DNA of 64,000 bases, taken from contig CAWGCG010000004.1 of assembly GCA_963821025.1 (NCBI GenBank), positions 682,001 through 746,000 of the forward strand. Reading direction: 5' to 3'. This document shows, one piece after another, positions 29,101 through 36,291 of the stretch. The notes under the pieces are model-generated. The model searched no databases. It saw only the letters and a list, made by a program, of their open reading frames with translations, and had not been told where the DNA came from. The stretch's first letter is position 1. Each line of letters begins with the position of its first letter. The DNA comes from WHSW01 sp963821025. GTDB lineage: Bacteria > Actinomycetota > Thermoleophilia > Solirubrobacterales > 70-9. A program made the translations under genes and the position numbers.

Positions 29101-30560
29101 CCGCTCAACAGACGCGGGACCGAGGCGACCGTGCCCAGACCGCCGGGGTTGGTCAGCGTGATTGTCGTTCCCTGGAAGTCGTCCGCGGTCAGCTTGTTCT
29201 CCCGCGTCTTCGAGATCAGGTCCTCATAGGAGGCGTGGAAGGTGGCGAAGTCGAGCGTCTCGGCGGCCTTGATGCAGGGCACCATCAGGCTGCGCGAGCC
29301 GTCCTTGCGCTCGACGTCGACGGCGATCCCGAGGTTGACGTGGTCGGGCTCGACCACCTGCGGCTTGCCGTCGCCGGAGGCGAAGCTGCGGCCCATGACC
29401 GGCCAATCGGCGCTCGCCTTGACGATCGCCCAGGCGATCAGGTGGGTGAACGAAACCTTCATCCCGCGATCCTTGAGCGCGCCGTTGATCGCCTTTCGCT
29501 TCGCGTCGAGCGTGTCGACCGCCAGCGTGCGGAAGGAGGTGGCGGTCGGGATCGAGAGGCTCTCGTCCATCGCCTTGGCGAGCATCGCCGCCGGACCCCT
29601 CAACGGCTTCGTCTCGCCGCCCGCACCCGGCATCGGTGGGGCGGCGCTCGGGGGGCCGTTGGCAGCGGCTGCGAGTACGTCCTCCTTGGTCACCTTGCCG
29701 CCCGGTCCCGAGCCGTCGACCCCGGCAATGTCGACCCCCTTCGCGGCCGCGACCCGGCGCGCCACCGGCGAGGCTCGCCCGTTCTCAGCGCTCGCCGGAG
29801 CCGGCGCCTCCGCTCCATCATCCACCTCTGCCTGCTGCCTGCTGCCTGCTCCTTCGTCCTTCGCCGCGGTCCCCGGCGCCATCTCCGCCAACGCCTGCCC
29901 CACCTGAACCGTGTCGTCGACCGAGGCCAGCAGCTTCGTGATCGTCCCCGCCTCCGGTGCGGGAACCTCGGCGTCGATCTTGTCGGTCGAGACCTCGACC
30001 ACGGTGTCGCCCTCCGCGACCCGCTGGCCCTCCTCGACGTGCCATTCGAGCACCGTGCCCTCGGTGACCGACTCACCCATCTCGGGCATCGACACGACCA
30101 GGGTTCCGCCCGCCTGCTCAGCTTCGCCTCCGGGGGCGGACGGGTCAGCCGAGGGCTCGGCCTCGGTGACTTCGGTCGTCACCTGACCCGGCTGCGGTGA
30201 GTCGGAGGGGGTGTCGTCGCCGAGGTCCTCGTCGCCCTCGCCGCCACCCATCACCAGGCCCTCGCTCTCCTTCAGCGGCGACGGCTCGGCTCCGTTGCCT
30301 GTCGATCCGGTCCCGTTCGGATCGATCCGGGCGAGGACCTGGCCGACCTCGACCGTGTCGTCGGGTTCGGCCATGATCTTGGTCACCACGCCGGCGGCCG
30401 GGGCAGGCACCTCGGCGTCGATCTTGTCGGTCGAGACCTCGACCACGGTGTCGCCCTCGGCGATCTCCTGTCCCTCGGAGACGTGCCATTCGAGGATCGT
30501 TCCCTCGGTCACCGATTCCCCCATCTGGGGCATCTGGACCTCGATCATCCCGTCTGCCAT
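26163..30560 (-). CDS. kgd: Multifunctional 2-oxoglutarate dehydrogenase: two lipoyl domains + E2 + E1 in one chain
   Basis: 1465 residues. Order: lipoyl domain 1 (about 4-80, lipoyl Lys46 in STDKIDAE), acidic linker, lipoyl domain 2 (about 155-228, Lys194), E3-binding domain (about 265-305, SPVARRVAAAKGVD), acyltransferase E2 core with catalytic YDHRVIQGAESG, then a complete thiamine-dependent E1 (about 600-1465; GMAHRGRLAVL, HGDAAFPGQG). It oxidises 2-oxoglutarate to succinyl-CoA; only E3 is missing. Mycobacterial Kgd has E2 core plus E1 but no lipoyl domain, so this fuller fusion is unusual. ATG 30560 follows AGAGGAA; a frame extending to 31928 is antisense-like shadow of the photolyase. 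The second lipoyl domain is bordered by a 48-bp interspersed repeat and a heptad repeat. Confidence 0.93.
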   Translation of the reverse strand: MADGMIEVQMPQMGESVTEGTILEWHVSEGQEIAEGDTVVEVSTDKIDAEVPAPAAGVVTKIMAEPDDTVEVGQVLARIDPNGTGSTGNGAEPSPLKESEGLVMGGGEGDEDLGDDTPSDSPQPGQVTTEVTEAEPSADPSAPGGEAEQAGGTLVVSMPEMGESVTEGTVLEWHVEEGQRVAEGDTVVEVSTDKIDAEVPAPEAGTITKLLASVDDTVQVGQALAEMAPGTAAKDEGAGSRQQAEVDDGAEAPAPASAENGRASPVARRVAAAKGVDIAGVDGSGPGGKVTKEDVLAAAANGPPSAAPPMPGAGGETKPLRGPAAMLAKAMDESLSIPTATSFRTLAVDTLDAKRKAINGALKDRGMKVSFTHLIAWAIVKASADWPVMGRSFASGDGKPQVVEPDHVNLGIAVDVERKDGSRSLMVPCIKAAETLDFATFHASYEDLISKTRENKLTADDFQGTTITLTNPGGLGTVASVPRLLSGQGTIVACGSLAYPVEWRHASADKIRALGVSKVMTTTSTYDHRVIQGAESGSFLRRIDELLQGEDSFYESVAEAMQLPTNLVTTAHPASASAPPLGAAAPATAAAVAEPDRELLQAVQAATSLLKAFRTHGHLASRVNPLGGAPKGDPALEPETLNLTPELMSRIPASILRIGVEGETLLDALPRMQQAYCSTIAYQIEHLSSHQQRMWLREMIETGWHRAPLTKAERLGLLSRLTAVFQFERFLQKAYLGQKMFSIEGLDATVPMIDEIATLARQNGAEEVVIGMAHRGRLAVLAHNLNRSVESILAEFEGAKALDRVKAIAHIPHAGTGDVKYHHGEEGTYTTRDSEEVKIRLYPNPSHLEFVDPVVTGGARAAQTEHSGPKLKHNPHAAVPLLLHGDAAFPGQGVVAETLNLQALEGYSTGGTIHLITDNQVGFTTDPPDGRSTPYAGDMAKGFNCPIIHVNADDVEACLAAVRLAMAYREQWARDVVIDLIGYRRYGHNETDEAAYTQPRMAAQIKEHPPVSELYARKLVEEGVVSAEEVEIYADEHLAALQSTLKQLRGKMEAGEYEDPSSTALGTGELDRTKSPEVETAVSEQRLRGLNEELLRVPDSFAIHRKLRKPLLSRIEKLDQGEIDFGHAESLAYASLLTEGTHIRLTGQDTERGTFSHRHLALHDEKTGLRYVPIQNLSGALAPFELHNSPLSEAACLGFEYGYSAASPESLMLWEAQFGDFANSAQVIIDQFIVAGESKWGQTTRLTLLLPHGYEGAGPEHSSARIERFIQLGSEGNIRLANPTTAAQYFHLIRRQARIAKPRPLIVFTPKGLLRLKAAASSLEQLTGGSFQFVLDDPRAPESREQVERLVLCSGKLFYDIDQHERRESVADAAVARVELLYPFARNELQRLIGSYPNLKKVVWAQEEPKNMGAWSVMARRMPELLAEGVEFAYVGRPQRSSPSEGYPAAHRLEQERIVLTALEG
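29828..29862. repeat. Heptanucleotide tandem repeat (CCTGCTS family) inside kgd
   Basis: Plus-strand heptads CTGCCTG three times exactly, then CTCCTTC and GTCCTTC. The repeat codes in frame for part of the linker after the second lipoyl domain (GAGSRQQAEVDDG on the protein). Read in another phase the unit is CCTGCTG/CCTGCTC, the same unit as the repeat at 35649-35676 on the opposite strand. Confidence 0.6.
30103..30150 (-). repeat. 48-bp interspersed repeat, copy in kgd
   Basis: On the minus strand this 48-mer matches 36858-36905 (plus) at 44 of 48 positions. Here it encodes ADPSAPGGEAEQAGGT in the linker just before lipoyl domain 2; in the UbiA gene the same frame gives ADPAAPGREAEEAGGT. 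A shorter third copy lies at 49241-49262. Confidence 0.7.
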
Positions 30561-30631
30561 CTGTTCCTCTGAGTCTATGAGGTTGCCCGCGCGGGGGCGC
30601 CGCGTTTTCGGCCCTGCAATCCGCTTACCCG

Positions 30632-32038
30632 CTAATTGACCTTGTAGCGCTCGAGCGCCTGATCGCGCGCTGCGCGGTGGTCGACGATCGGCTCGGGGTA
30701 GTGCTCGCCGATCACGCACCCGGACTCGCGCTGGACCTCCTCGGGCATCTCCCAGGGCTCGCGCAGCCAGCGATCGGGAACGCCGCGCAACTCGGGGAGG
30801 TAACGGCGCACGTACTCGTTCTCGGGGTCGTAGCGCTCCTGGTGTCGCGCGGGGTTGTAGATCCGGCGAAACGCGGGCTGCGGATCGGTGCCGACCGAGG
30901 CGATCCACTGCCAGTTGCCGTTGTTGTTGGCCTCGTCGCCGTCGATCAGCAACCGCATGAACCAACGCTCTCCCCAGCGCCAGTCGATGCCGAGGTCCTT
31001 GGTCAAAAATGAGCCGACCACGAGCCGGGCGCGGTTGTGCATCCAGCCCTCCCGGCGCAGCTGGCGCATCGCCGCATCGACGAGCGGGTAGCCGGTGCGG
31101 CCCTCGCACCAGGCCTCGAACGGCTTCTCGGCATGGCTCCAGCGGATCCTTCCGCGGTATCGATCCTGAAACTCCGAGCTCGCGTTGCGGGGGAAGTTGA
31201 GCAGCACGTGGTGGTAGAAGTCGCGCCAGCACAGCTGTCGGTGAAAGGCGTCGGCGCCCTTGCCGTCGGGAAGCCGCCGCTCGATCTGGCGCGGCGAGAT
31301 GCAACCGAAGTGCAGGTAGGGCGAGAGGCGAGAGGTGCGGTCGCGCCCGAGGGCGTCGTGGATCTCGGTGTACTCGTCGATCGGCCCGTCGAGGAAGCGC
31401 TCGAATGTCCGCCGCGCCTCGGACTCGCCGCCGCGCGCCGGGTCGCTGACCTCCTGAGCGAGTCCGAGCTTCTTCAGCGATGGGATCCGGCCATTTGCCA
31501 GCTTCGACGGCAACGGCGGCAGCTCGGACGGCGCCTCGAGCACCTGGCGGCGCTCGGCCTCGAGCCAGGAGCGATGGAAGGGGGAAAAGACCGTGTACGG
31601 CTTGCCCTGCTTGGTCTCGATCTGGCATACGTCGATCGCGTTCAGGCCGAGGTGTGAGCGCAGCTCGCAGCCGGCGCCGGCGAGGGCGACCCGCACCTGC
31701 TCGCCACGCCGTCGCGCGAACGGGCTCACGTCCTGGGTCGCGTGGATCGCCTCGGCGCCGAGCTCGCGAGCCAGCTTCGCCAGCTCGCGCTCCGGCGGTC
31801 CGCGGCGGATCACCAGCCCGGCGCCGCGTTCGCGCAACTCCCGGTCGAGCTCGGTCAGGCACTCGAGCAGAAACTGCGTCCGGGGGCCGGAGCGGTGGCG
31901 TCCGTGCAGGAGCCGGTCGTCGAAGCAAAAGACGGCGACGACGCGCTCGTGCTCGGTCAGCGCGGCGCGCAGCGCCGGATGGTCGCGGACCCGCAGGTCG
32001 CGACGAAGCCAGACGATCCCGGTCGTGGTTCCCGCCAC
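30632..32038 (-). CDS. phr: Deoxyribodipyrimidine photolyase (cryptochrome/photolyase family)
   Basis: Light-driven repair of UV-induced pyrimidine dimers using FADH-. 468 residues from GTG 32038 (start of IVWLRRDLRVRDHPAL). Photolyase N-terminal alpha/beta domain (about 1-130) followed by the helical FAD domain: LSPYLHFGCISPRQ, CWRDFYHHVL, TGYPLVDAAMRQLRREGWMHNR, WGERWFMRLLIDGDEANNNGNWQW and YDPENEYVRRYLPEL are the usual flavin and lesion-binding blocks, pointing to a class I CPD photolyase. Seventy-one bases separate it from kgd on the same strand, so partial cotranscription is possible. No convincing ribosome binding site is visible. Confidence 0.93.
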   Translation of the reverse strand: MAGTTTGIVWLRRDLRVRDHPALRAALTEHERVVAVFCFDDRLLHGRHRSGPRTQFLLECLTELDRELRERGAGLVIRRGPPERELAKLARELGAEAIHATQDVSPFARRRGEQVRVALAGAGCELRSHLGLNAIDVCQIETKQGKPYTVFSPFHRSWLEAERRQVLEAPSELPPLPSKLANGRIPSLKKLGLAQEVSDPARGGESEARRTFERFLDGPIDEYTEIHDALGRDRTSRLSPYLHFGCISPRQIERRLPDGKGADAFHRQLCWRDFYHHVLLNFPRNASSEFQDRYRGRIRWSHAEKPFEAWCEGRTGYPLVDAAMRQLRREGWMHNRARLVVGSFLTKDLGIDWRWGERWFMRLLIDGDEANNNGNWQWIASVGTDPQPAFRRIYNPARHQERYDPENEYVRRYLPELRGVPDRWLREPWEMPEEVQRESGCVIGEHYPEPIVDHRAARDQALERYKVN

Positions 32039-32061
32039 CGAGGGAAGGTACCCGGGGCAGC

Positions 32062-32367
32062 TCAGGCGACGCGGGCGACCAGGATCACCTCGTTGGCGAG
32101 GGTGTCGTAGACGTCCTCGGCCAGAAACTCGACCGCGGCGCCGGCGTGGTCGCAATAGCCGCAGCGAAGCTCGGCCCGCGGAGCGATCCGCGGCGCCGGC
32201 GAGATCGGCAGCGTGCACTGCGGGCAGACCAGCGCTCCGCGGGCGAGGACCTCGACGCCGTCGCTGACCAGCCGTGGGTCCTCAGCGGCGGCCGAGGCCC
32301 CGGTGCGCCCGAGCTTAATGTCGGGCTCGCCGCGGTCGCCGGGGTCGGGGGCGAGTTCAAAACCCAT
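32062..32367 (-). CDS. Small zinc-ribbon-like protein of unknown function
   Basis: 101 residues starting at ATG 32367 (MGFELAPDPGD). Two cysteine pairs, CPQC (about residue 51-54) and CGYC (about 71-74), 16 residues apart, form a likely zinc ribbon; the rest has no recognised fold. The C-terminal VYDTLANEVILVARVA is hydrophobic. Divergent from the two-domain reductase gene (start 32419), only 51 bp between starts, and 23 bp upstream of the photolyase gene. The longer frame reported to 33501 is a shadow. Confidence 0.55.
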   Translation of the reverse strand: MGFELAPDPGDRGEPDIKLGRTGASAAAEDPRLVSDGVEVLARGALVCPQCTLPISPAPRIAPRAELRCGYCDHAGAAVEFLAEDVYDTLANEVILVARVA

Positions 32368-32418
32368 CTTGCAGATAGTAGGGTCAGCCCGGCAGAGGTC
32401 GCCGAGGAGGAGACTTAC

Positions 32419-34569
32419 GTGAGCTACTTCGTAACCGGAGCGACGGGCTTCATCGGCCGCAACCTGGTCGAAGTGCTGCTCGAGCGCGAGGGCACCATCT
32501 ACGTGCTGGTGCGCGAGGGCTCCCAGGGCCGGCTGGCGGAGTTGCGCAACCGCTGGGGCGCCGATCCCGACCGGGTGGTCGGAATCGTCGGCGACCTCTC
32601 CGAACCGGGCCTCGGCATCTCTGCCGAGGACCTGGCCCGGCTCGAGGGCAACGTCGACCACCTCTTCCACCTCGCCGCGATCTACGACATGACGGCCGAT
32701 GCCGAGTCCCAGCGTCTCGCCAACGTCGAGGGCACACGCCACATGGTCGAATTCGCCGAGACCGTCGAAGCGGGGCGAGTGCACATGGTGAGCTCGATCG
32801 CCGCCGCGGGTCTCTACCGGGGGACCTGGCGCGAGGACATGTTCGACGAGGCACAGGAGCTCGACACCCATCCGTACTTCCGCACCAAACACGAGTCCGA
32901 GGGCGTCGTTCGCTCCGAATGCACTCGTCCCTGGCGCGTCTACCGCCCGGGCATCGTCGTCGGCCACTCCGAGACCGGCGAGATGGACAAGGTCGACGGC
33001 CCCTACTACTTCTTCAAGTTGATCCGGCGGATCCGAAACACCGTCCCCCAGTGGATGCCGATCCCGGGGGTCGAGGGGCGCGAGATCAACATCGTCCCGG
33101 TCGACTTCGTGGTCAGGGCGATGGACCACATCGCCCACGCGGACGGCCTCGACGGCAGGGCCTTTCACCTGACCGATCCGAACCCGGCAAGCGCCGGTGA
33201 CGTGATCGACATCTTCGCCCGCGCGGCGCACGCGCCCCAGTCCTCGCTGCGGCTGCCCGCGGGAGCGGTCGACGCGCTCGCGCCGCTGCTCGCCTTCGGC
33301 GTCTCGGTCGTCCCGCTCGGGGACACCGCCGTCAACGGCGCGCTCGCCGACTTCGGCATCCCCCGCTCGGTGCTGATCTACATCAACTACCCCACCCATT
33401 TCGATTCGCGCCAGGCCCAGGCCGCGCTCGCCGGGACCGACATCTCGGCGCCGCCGCTCGAGGCCTACGCGGGCAAGCTCTGGGACTACTGGGAGCGACA
33501 CCTGGACCCGGACCTGTTTCGCGACCGCACCCTGATGGGGGCGGCGCGCGGGCGCATGGGCCTGATCGGCGGGCTGACTCAGATGATCGAGCAGCAGATC
33601 CCGGACGAGCTGATGCGTCTCGGGCGGCGCCTGCAGGGTTCGGTCTCGCTCGAAAAGGCTGTCCGTGGCCGGGTGGTGATGGTCACCGGGGCATCCTCGG
33701 GGATCGGCAAGTCAGCCGCGATGAAGATCGCCGAGGCGGGTGGGACCGTCCTGCTGGTTGCGCGGACCCCGGAGAAGCTCGAGGCGACCTTGGAGCAGAT
33801 CGAGGCGATCGGGGGTGTCGCCCACATCCACCGCTGCGACCTCTCCGACCCCGAGGACATCGACCGGATGGCCGAGGAAGCACTCGCCCGCCACGGCCAC
33901 GTCGACATCCTCGTCAACAACGCCGGCCGCTCGATCAGGCGCTCGATCGCGCTCTCCTACGACCGCCCGCACGACTTCGAGCGGACGATTCAGCTCAACT
34001 ACCTCGGTGCCGTCCGCCTGATCCTCAAGCTGCTGCCGGCGATGCGCGAGCGCAAGTCGGGCCAGATCGTCAACGTCTCCTCGATCGGGGTGCAGACCAA
34101 CCCGCCGCGGTTCTCGGCCTACGTCGCCTCGAAGGCGGCGCTCGACGCCTTCTCGCGCTCGATCGCCTCGGAGATCTTCGACGACGGCGTGCGGATCACG
34201 ACGATCAACATGCCGTTGGTCCGGACCCCGATGATCGCCCCGACGAAGATCTATGACCGCTTTCCGACGATCACCCCGGATGAGGCCGCCGACATGATCT
34301 GTGAGGCGATCATCCACAAGCCGAAGCGGATCGCCACCCCGCTGGGCACGCTCGGTCAGCTGCTGTACGCGATCAACCCGAAGTCGATCGACTACATCCT
34401 CAACAGCGCCTATCACCTGTTCCCGGACTCGAGCGCCGCCAAGGGCGAGTCGAAGCAGGCGAGGCCGGCCACCGACGGAAGCACGCAAACGCGTCCGCAG
34501 ACCGCTGAGAACCAGGCCACGCGCCAGCAGGTCGCCTTCGCGTACCTGATGCGAGGTACGCACTGGTAG
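32419..34569 (+). CDS. Two-domain fatty acyl-CoA reductase-like SDR protein
   Basis: 716 residues. N-terminal half (about 1-370) is an extended SDR: FVTGATGFIGRNLVEVLL, then Y-x3-K in YFRTKHESEG and a VYRPGIVVGHSETG block, as in fatty acyl reductases. C-terminal half (about 417-670) is a classical SDR: VMVTGASSGIGKSA, VNNAGRS, SSIG and YVASKAALDAF. The same order is found in mycobacterial acyl-CoA reductases of the Rv3391 (AcrA1) kind, which make aldehyde or alcohol from acyl-CoA; function here is inferred from that. GTG start with GAGGAGGAG upstream. The stop overlaps the start region of the alkylglycerone-phosphate-synthase-like gene, so the products probably act together. Confidence 0.82.
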   Translation: MSYFVTGATGFIGRNLVEVLLEREGTIYVLVREGSQGRLAELRNRWGADPDRVVGIVGDLSEPGLGISAEDLARLEGNVDHLFHLAAIYDMTADAESQRLANVEGTRHMVEFAETVEAGRVHMVSSIAAAGLYRGTWREDMFDEAQELDTHPYFRTKHESEGVVRSECTRPWRVYRPGIVVGHSETGEMDKVDGPYYFFKLIRRIRNTVPQWMPIPGVEGREINIVPVDFVVRAMDHIAHADGLDGRAFHLTDPNPASAGDVIDIFARAAHAPQSSLRLPAGAVDALAPLLAFGVSVVPLGDTAVNGALADFGIPRSVLIYINYPTHFDSRQAQAALAGTDISAPPLEAYAGKLWDYWERHLDPDLFRDRTLMGAARGRMGLIGGLTQMIEQQIPDELMRLGRRLQGSVSLEKAVRGRVVMVTGASSGIGKSAAMKIAEAGGTVLLVARTPEKLEATLEQIEAIGGVAHIHRCDLSDPEDIDRMAEEALARHGHVDILVNNAGRSIRRSIALSYDRPHDFERTIQLNYLGAVRLILKLLPAMRERKSGQIVNVSSIGVQTNPPRFSAYVASKAALDAFSRSIASEIFDDGVRITTINMPLVRTPMIAPTKIYDRFPTITPDEAADMICEAIIHKPKRIATPLGTLGQLLYAINPKSIDYILNSAYHLFPDSSAAKGESKQARPATDGSTQTRPQTAENQATRQQVAFAYLMRGTHW

Positions 34570-36170
34570 CGGCCACCCGGCCCCGCAAGCACTGGGGCTG
34601 GGGCTATGCAGATCAGCAGCCGTCGCCGGGCCGGCTGGAGGCCGCCGCGGCGACGGTCCGCGAGCGTCTCGGCTTCGGCTCGGCGCCCGAGCAACCGGTC
34701 GGGCTCGAGCAGATCGAGCTGCCGGCCCCGCGGCTGAGCGTCCCCACCGCGCTCTCTGCGGTCTTCTCCGACGACCGCCTCGAGCGGGTCACCCACGCGC
34801 TCGGCAAGGCCTATCGCGACGTCGTTCGCGGCTTTCGCGGCGAGATCGAAAACCCGCCGGACCTGGTCGCGCGCCCGCGCGACGAGGCCGAGGTCGAGGC
34901 GGTCCTCGAGTGGTGCGAGCAGGCCGGTGCCGCCGCGATTCCCTACGGGGGCGGAACCAGCGTCTGCGGCGGGATCGAGCCTCGCCTCGGTGGCGCCTAC
35001 GAAGGCTCCGTCAGCATCGATCTCGGTGCCCTCGACCGGGTTCTCGAGGTCGACCGGGTGTCGCGAGCGGCGCGGATCCAGGCGGGTGTTCTGGGGCCGT
35101 CGCTGAATGCCCAGCTCGCCGACCACGGGCTCACCCTGCGCCACTTCCCGCAGTCGTTCGAGTACTCGACCCTGGGCGGCTGGATCGCGACCCGCGCCGG
35201 CGGTCACTTCGCGACCGTGTGGACGCACATCGACGACCTGGTCGAGTCGGTGCGCGCCGTCACCCCCCGCGGGATCTGGTCCAGCCGGCGGCTACCTGGC
35301 TCGGGTGCCGGACCGAGCCCCGACCGGATCCTGATCGGCTCCGAGGGGACCCTCGGCGTGATCACCGAGGCCTGGATCAGGGTCCACGAGCGCCCCGGCC
35401 ACAAGCTCTCGGCCGGCGTCGCCTTCGATTCCTTCGCCGCCGGCGCCGAGGCGGTCCGCGCGCTCTCACAATCGGGCCTCAACCCGGCCAACTGCCGCTT
35501 GCTCGACCGGGCCGAATCGGAGCTGACCGGCGCCGGCGACGGGGCCACGGCCACCCTCGTGCTCGGCTTCGAGTCCGCGCACCTGCCCGTGGATGGGCTG
35601 ATGGAGCAGGGGCTGGAATTGGCGCGCGACCATGGCGGGCGCACGGACGAGCAGGGAGCGGGGAGCAGGGAGGGCCGGGATCCCGTGAGCTCGTGGAGGG
35701 ACGCGTTTCTCGGCGCCCCCTATTTGCGAGACACGTTGGTCGCCTGCGGAGTGCTCAGTGAGACGTTCGAGACGGCGATCACCTGGGACCGGTTCGCGGA
35801 GTTCCACGCGACCGTGACCGAGACCGCGCACCGCGCGCTCGCCGAGGCATCAGGCGGCGGCCCGACGAAGGCGAAGCTGATGTGCCGCTTCACCCACGTC
35901 TATCCCGACGGGGCGGCGCCCTACTTCACCGTGCTGGCGCCGGCGCGTCGCGGCTCGGAGGTCGGGCAGTGGGATCAGGTCAAGGCGGCGGTCTCGGAGG
36001 CGCTGATCGACGCCGGCGGGACGATCACCCACCACCACGCTGTCGGCCGCGACCATCGTCCCTGGTATGACCGCCAGCGCCCGCAACCGTTCGCCGAGGC
36101 GCTCCGAGCGGCCAAGCGCGCGCTCGACCCTGCCGCGCTGCTCAACCCGGGCGTGCTGATCGACCCGTGA
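34563..36170 (+). CDS. Alkylglycerone-phosphate synthase-like FAD oxidase (non-canonical start)
   Basis: About 535 residues if started at CTG 34563. VAO-type FAD domain (VARPRDEAEVEAVLEW, IPYGGGTSVCGG), then SFEYSTLGGWIATRAGG, IGSEGTLGVITEA, LSETFETAITWDRF, an Arg in LMCRFTHVYPD and the histidine run TITHHHAVGRDHRPW. These match AGPS, which swaps the acyl chain of acyl-dihydroxyacetone phosphate for a fatty alcohol in ether-lipid synthesis; the HHH block and Arg are its active site. From the first in-frame stop upstream there is no ATG, GTG or TTG before 35058, which lies after the FAD loop, so a CTG start behind GCGAGG, or a sequencing indel, must be assumed. An in-frame heptad repeat sits at 35649-35676. 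Confidence 0.8.
   Translation: MVAATRPRKHWGWGYADQQPSPGRLEAAAATVRERLGFGSAPEQPVGLEQIELPAPRLSVPTALSAVFSDDRLERVTHALGKAYRDVVRGFRGEIENPPDLVARPRDEAEVEAVLEWCEQAGAAAIPYGGGTSVCGGIEPRLGGAYEGSVSIDLGALDRVLEVDRVSRAARIQAGVLGPSLNAQLADHGLTLRHFPQSFEYSTLGGWIATRAGGHFATVWTHIDDLVESVRAVTPRGIWSSRRLPGSGAGPSPDRILIGSEGTLGVITEAWIRVHERPGHKLSAGVAFDSFAAGAEAVRALSQSGLNPANCRLLDRAESELTGAGDGATATLVLGFESAHLPVDGLMEQGLELARDHGGRTDEQGAGSREGRDPVSSWRDAFLGAPYLRDTLVACGVLSETFETAITWDRFAEFHATVTETAHRALAEASGGGPTKAKLMCRFTHVYPDGAAPYFTVLAPARRGSEVGQWDQVKAAVSEALIDAGGTITHHHAVGRDHRPWYDRQRPQPFAEALRAAKRALDPAALLNPGVLIDP
35649..35676. repeat. Heptanucleotide tandem repeat (CCTGCTS family) inside the AGPS-like gene
   Basis: Heptads GAGCAGG, GAGCGGG, GAGCAGG, GAGGGCC on the plus strand, reverse complement CCTGCTC/CCCGCTC. 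Encodes EQGAGSREGRD in a surface loop before WRDAFLGAPYLRD. Same family as 29828-29862. Confidence 0.6.
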
Positions 36171-36291
36171 GCTTCAGGCGGGGTCGTTTGCCTTCGCCCA
36201 ACGTGAAACAGCGTCAGCCGCTCGGGCATTCGCTTGCTCTCCTCGCCCAGAAGGGGGACTTCGGCAGAAGTCTGCCTAACCTCCTGCGGTC

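Noticed and set aside
30561..31928. A single 1921-residue reading frame joining kgd to sequence upstream.
   Set aside because: The first 456 residues are arginine/proline-rich shadow of the photolyase gene on the same strand; the real start is ATG 30560 with a good ribosome binding site.
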